From contig PWON01000028.1 of the NCBI GenBank assembly GCA_003557385.1, forward strand, positions 1 to 45,447: a DNA stretch of 45,447 nt, read 5' to 3'. Numbering within the stretch: position 1 is the first letter of the stretch; the number at the start of each line of letters is the position of its first letter. The notes below the pieces were generated by a model. That model was given only the letters and a program-made list of their open reading frames with translations. It did no database searches and was not told the origin of the DNA. The stretch comes from Bacteroidales bacterium. Its GTDB lineage: Bacteria > Bacteroidota > Bacteroidia > Bacteroidales > UBA7960. The translations under genes and the position numbers were made by a program. Of the stretch, positions 44,234 to 45,447 are shown in pieces.

Positions 44234-45447
44234 TTACTTTCCTTTGTTAAAGATAAGTTCTTTTGCGGTTTCCACCATTTTTTCCGTAGGTTTTTCACCA
44301 CCCAGCATTTTTGCCACTTCAATGATGCGTTGCTCCGGGTCCAGTGGTTTAATGTGTGTGCGTGTCTGGCCATTTTCCACAGTTTTATATACAAGCATGT
44401 GTGCATCTCCCCTGGAGGCGATCTGCGGAAGATGCGTAATGGCCAACACCTGCATTTTGGCGCTCATACGATTGAGTATATTCGACACCTTGGTACTGGT
44501 TTCGCCTGATATTCCCGAATCTATCTCGTCAAATACAATGGTGGGGAGCAGTTTTCTCCGTGAGATCATGCTTTTTATGCTGAGCATGACCCTCGAAAGT
44601 TCACCGCCGGAAGCAACTTTTGATATATCCTGCATCTCACCTCCAACATTGGCATTAAAGAGGAAAACCAAGTGATCATTGCCGTTTATGCTGAACGTCT
44701 CAGTGGTTTTTAGAACGATATGGAACCTGGCGTCTGGCATTCCAAGATTTTTGAGCAAGCCCAGGATTTCATCCTCTATGCCCGGGATGGCTTTACTTCT
44801 TACCCGGGAAATATCAGCAGCCATCGCGTGCAGGTTGTCCTCCATCTCCCCGGCCTCTTTTTCCAGCAGGCGGATCTTTTCTTCCAGCGAGTTGCTTGCA
44901 TGGATCTTATTTTGAAAATCCTCCCTCACCTTCAACAGGTGTTCTACACCGGTTGCATGGTGTTTCATCAGCAGTTTGTTGATCAAATCCAGTTTGGATT
45001 CGATCAGGGCAGCCTGATGCGGATCGTGTACAATGTTATCTTTGATTTTGCCTGCTTCTTCGGCAATATCCTTTAATTCGATCATCACAGAGTCCAGACG
45101 ATGGCGCAAAGACCCATAATCCTTTCCAAACTTCTCCAGGGGTTGGATCAGCGTCAGCACCTCCCTGATGATATCCAGTGCATTGGATTCTGCTTCCTGC
45201 AAAAGGAAGCATGCTTTTTCGAGGTTGTACAGTATTTCTTCCGCATGACTCAAAACACCGGCTTCCTCCTCCATTTGACGGAATGCTTCAGGATCCAGGT
45301 CTGCCTTGTTGAGTTCTTCGAGCTGAAATTGATTATAATCCAGATCTGCCCTGGCTGCAAGCTCTGCCTGGCGAGTGTCTTCGAGTTCTTTTTGTTTATA
45401 CTGAAATTGCCTGAACAATTCCCGGTAAGATTCAACGCGGTCGAGAT
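44234..45447 (-). CDS. recN: DNA repair protein RecN (5' end outside window)
   Basis: The C-terminal roughly 400 residues of an SMC-like ATPase that takes part in double-strand break repair. The frame is open to the window edge; about 150 N-terminal residues with Walker A are beyond it. A long coiled coil (to about 250 residues into the visible part) is followed by the ABC signature SGGELSRVMLSIKSM and Walker B TIVFDEIDSGISGE, then ITHLPQIASRGD with the switch His. The gene ends 18 bp before fabI on the same strand, so they may be co-transcribed. Confidence 0.95.
   Translation of the reverse strand, partial: LDRVESYRELFRQFQYKQKELEDTRQAELAARADLDYNQFQLEELNKADLDPEAFRQMEEEAGVLSHAEEILYNLEKACFLLQEAESNALDIIREVLTLIQPLEKFGKDYGSLRHRLDSVMIELKDIAEEAGKIKDNIVHDPHQAALIESKLDLINKLLMKHHATGVEHLLKVREDFQNKIHASNSLEEKIRLLEKEAGEMEDNLHAMAADISRVRSKAIPGIEDEILGLLKNLGMPDARFHIVLKTTETFSINGNDHLVFLFNANVGGEMQDISKVASGGELSRVMLSIKSMISRRKLLPTIVFDEIDSGISGETSTKVSNILNRMSAKMQVLAITHLPQIASRGDAHMLVYKTVENGQTRTHIKPLDPEQRIIEVAKMLGGEKPTEKMVETAKELIFNKGK

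Noticed and set aside
1-45447. CRISPR array, tRNA, rRNA, insertion sequence or prophage genes
   Set aside because: No regularly spaced repeats, cloverleaf, transposase or phage proteins were seen; all large frames belong to ordinary chromosomal genes.

Overview
The window looks like chromosomal DNA of a Bacteroidota species, probably of the Bacteroidales/Marinilabiliales type. The evidence is the complete BatA-E aerotolerance operon, a GIN/DUF2807 protein next to a YtrA-type GntR regulator, Bacteroidota-type promoters (TTG/TTTG, about 20 bp, then TAnnTTTG), starts without a clear Shine-Dalgarno sequence, and core proteins (GyrA, ClpC, EttA, FabI, split transketolase) of Bacteroidota character. 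No rRNA, tRNA, CRISPR, insertion sequence or prophage is visible. Coding density is high and no gene-free stretch exceeds 300 bp; the largest gaps are 11477-11710, 27005-27218 and 34675-34881.

Region 1 (1-11.6 kb) is a carbohydrate-use locus without SusC/SusD. A minus-strand operon runs GH20 beta-hexosaminidase, LacI regulator, FucP-like MFS permease, GH2 beta-mannosidase (cut by the left edge). A large secreted alpha/beta hydrolase is divergent, and a sodium:solute symporter lies beyond it. Near-identical LacI-type palindromes (TAAATCGATTTA at 7089 and TAAATCGTTTTA at 11566) lie at both promoter regions and suggest one local regulon. The enzyme pair would suit the Man-beta-GlcNAc / chitobiose core of N-glycans, which is an inference.

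Region 2 (11.7-18.8 kb) holds an OB-fold-like lipoprotein, a PepSY-type membrane protein behind a strong terminator hairpin, an unrecognised conserved-looking 202-aa protein, the ABC-F factor EttA, a two-subunit transketolase, and an ECF sigma module with a one-TM protein and a CpxP/Spy-like secreted protein. Region 3 (18.8-27 kb) is the operon moxR-DUF58-(extra membrane protein)-batA-batB-batC-batD-batE on the minus strand.

Region 4 (27.2-30.7 kb) is an ABC exporter operon with a YtrA-like GntR repressor, a GIN-domain protein and an FkbM methyltransferase, behind a very clear promoter with an adjoining 26-bp palindrome. Region 5 (30.9-37.5 kb) has a TPR lipid/periplasmic protein, gyrA and clpC. 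Region 6 (37.5-43.3 kb) is a five-gene fatty-acid oxidation electron-transfer operon: etfB, etfA, a membrane 4Fe-4S protein, a CCG-domain protein and an acyl-CoA dehydrogenase. Together the two FeS proteins look like a split Etf:quinone oxidoreductase. Region 7 is fabI, with an apparent one-base frameshift near its 3' end, and recN, cut by the right edge.
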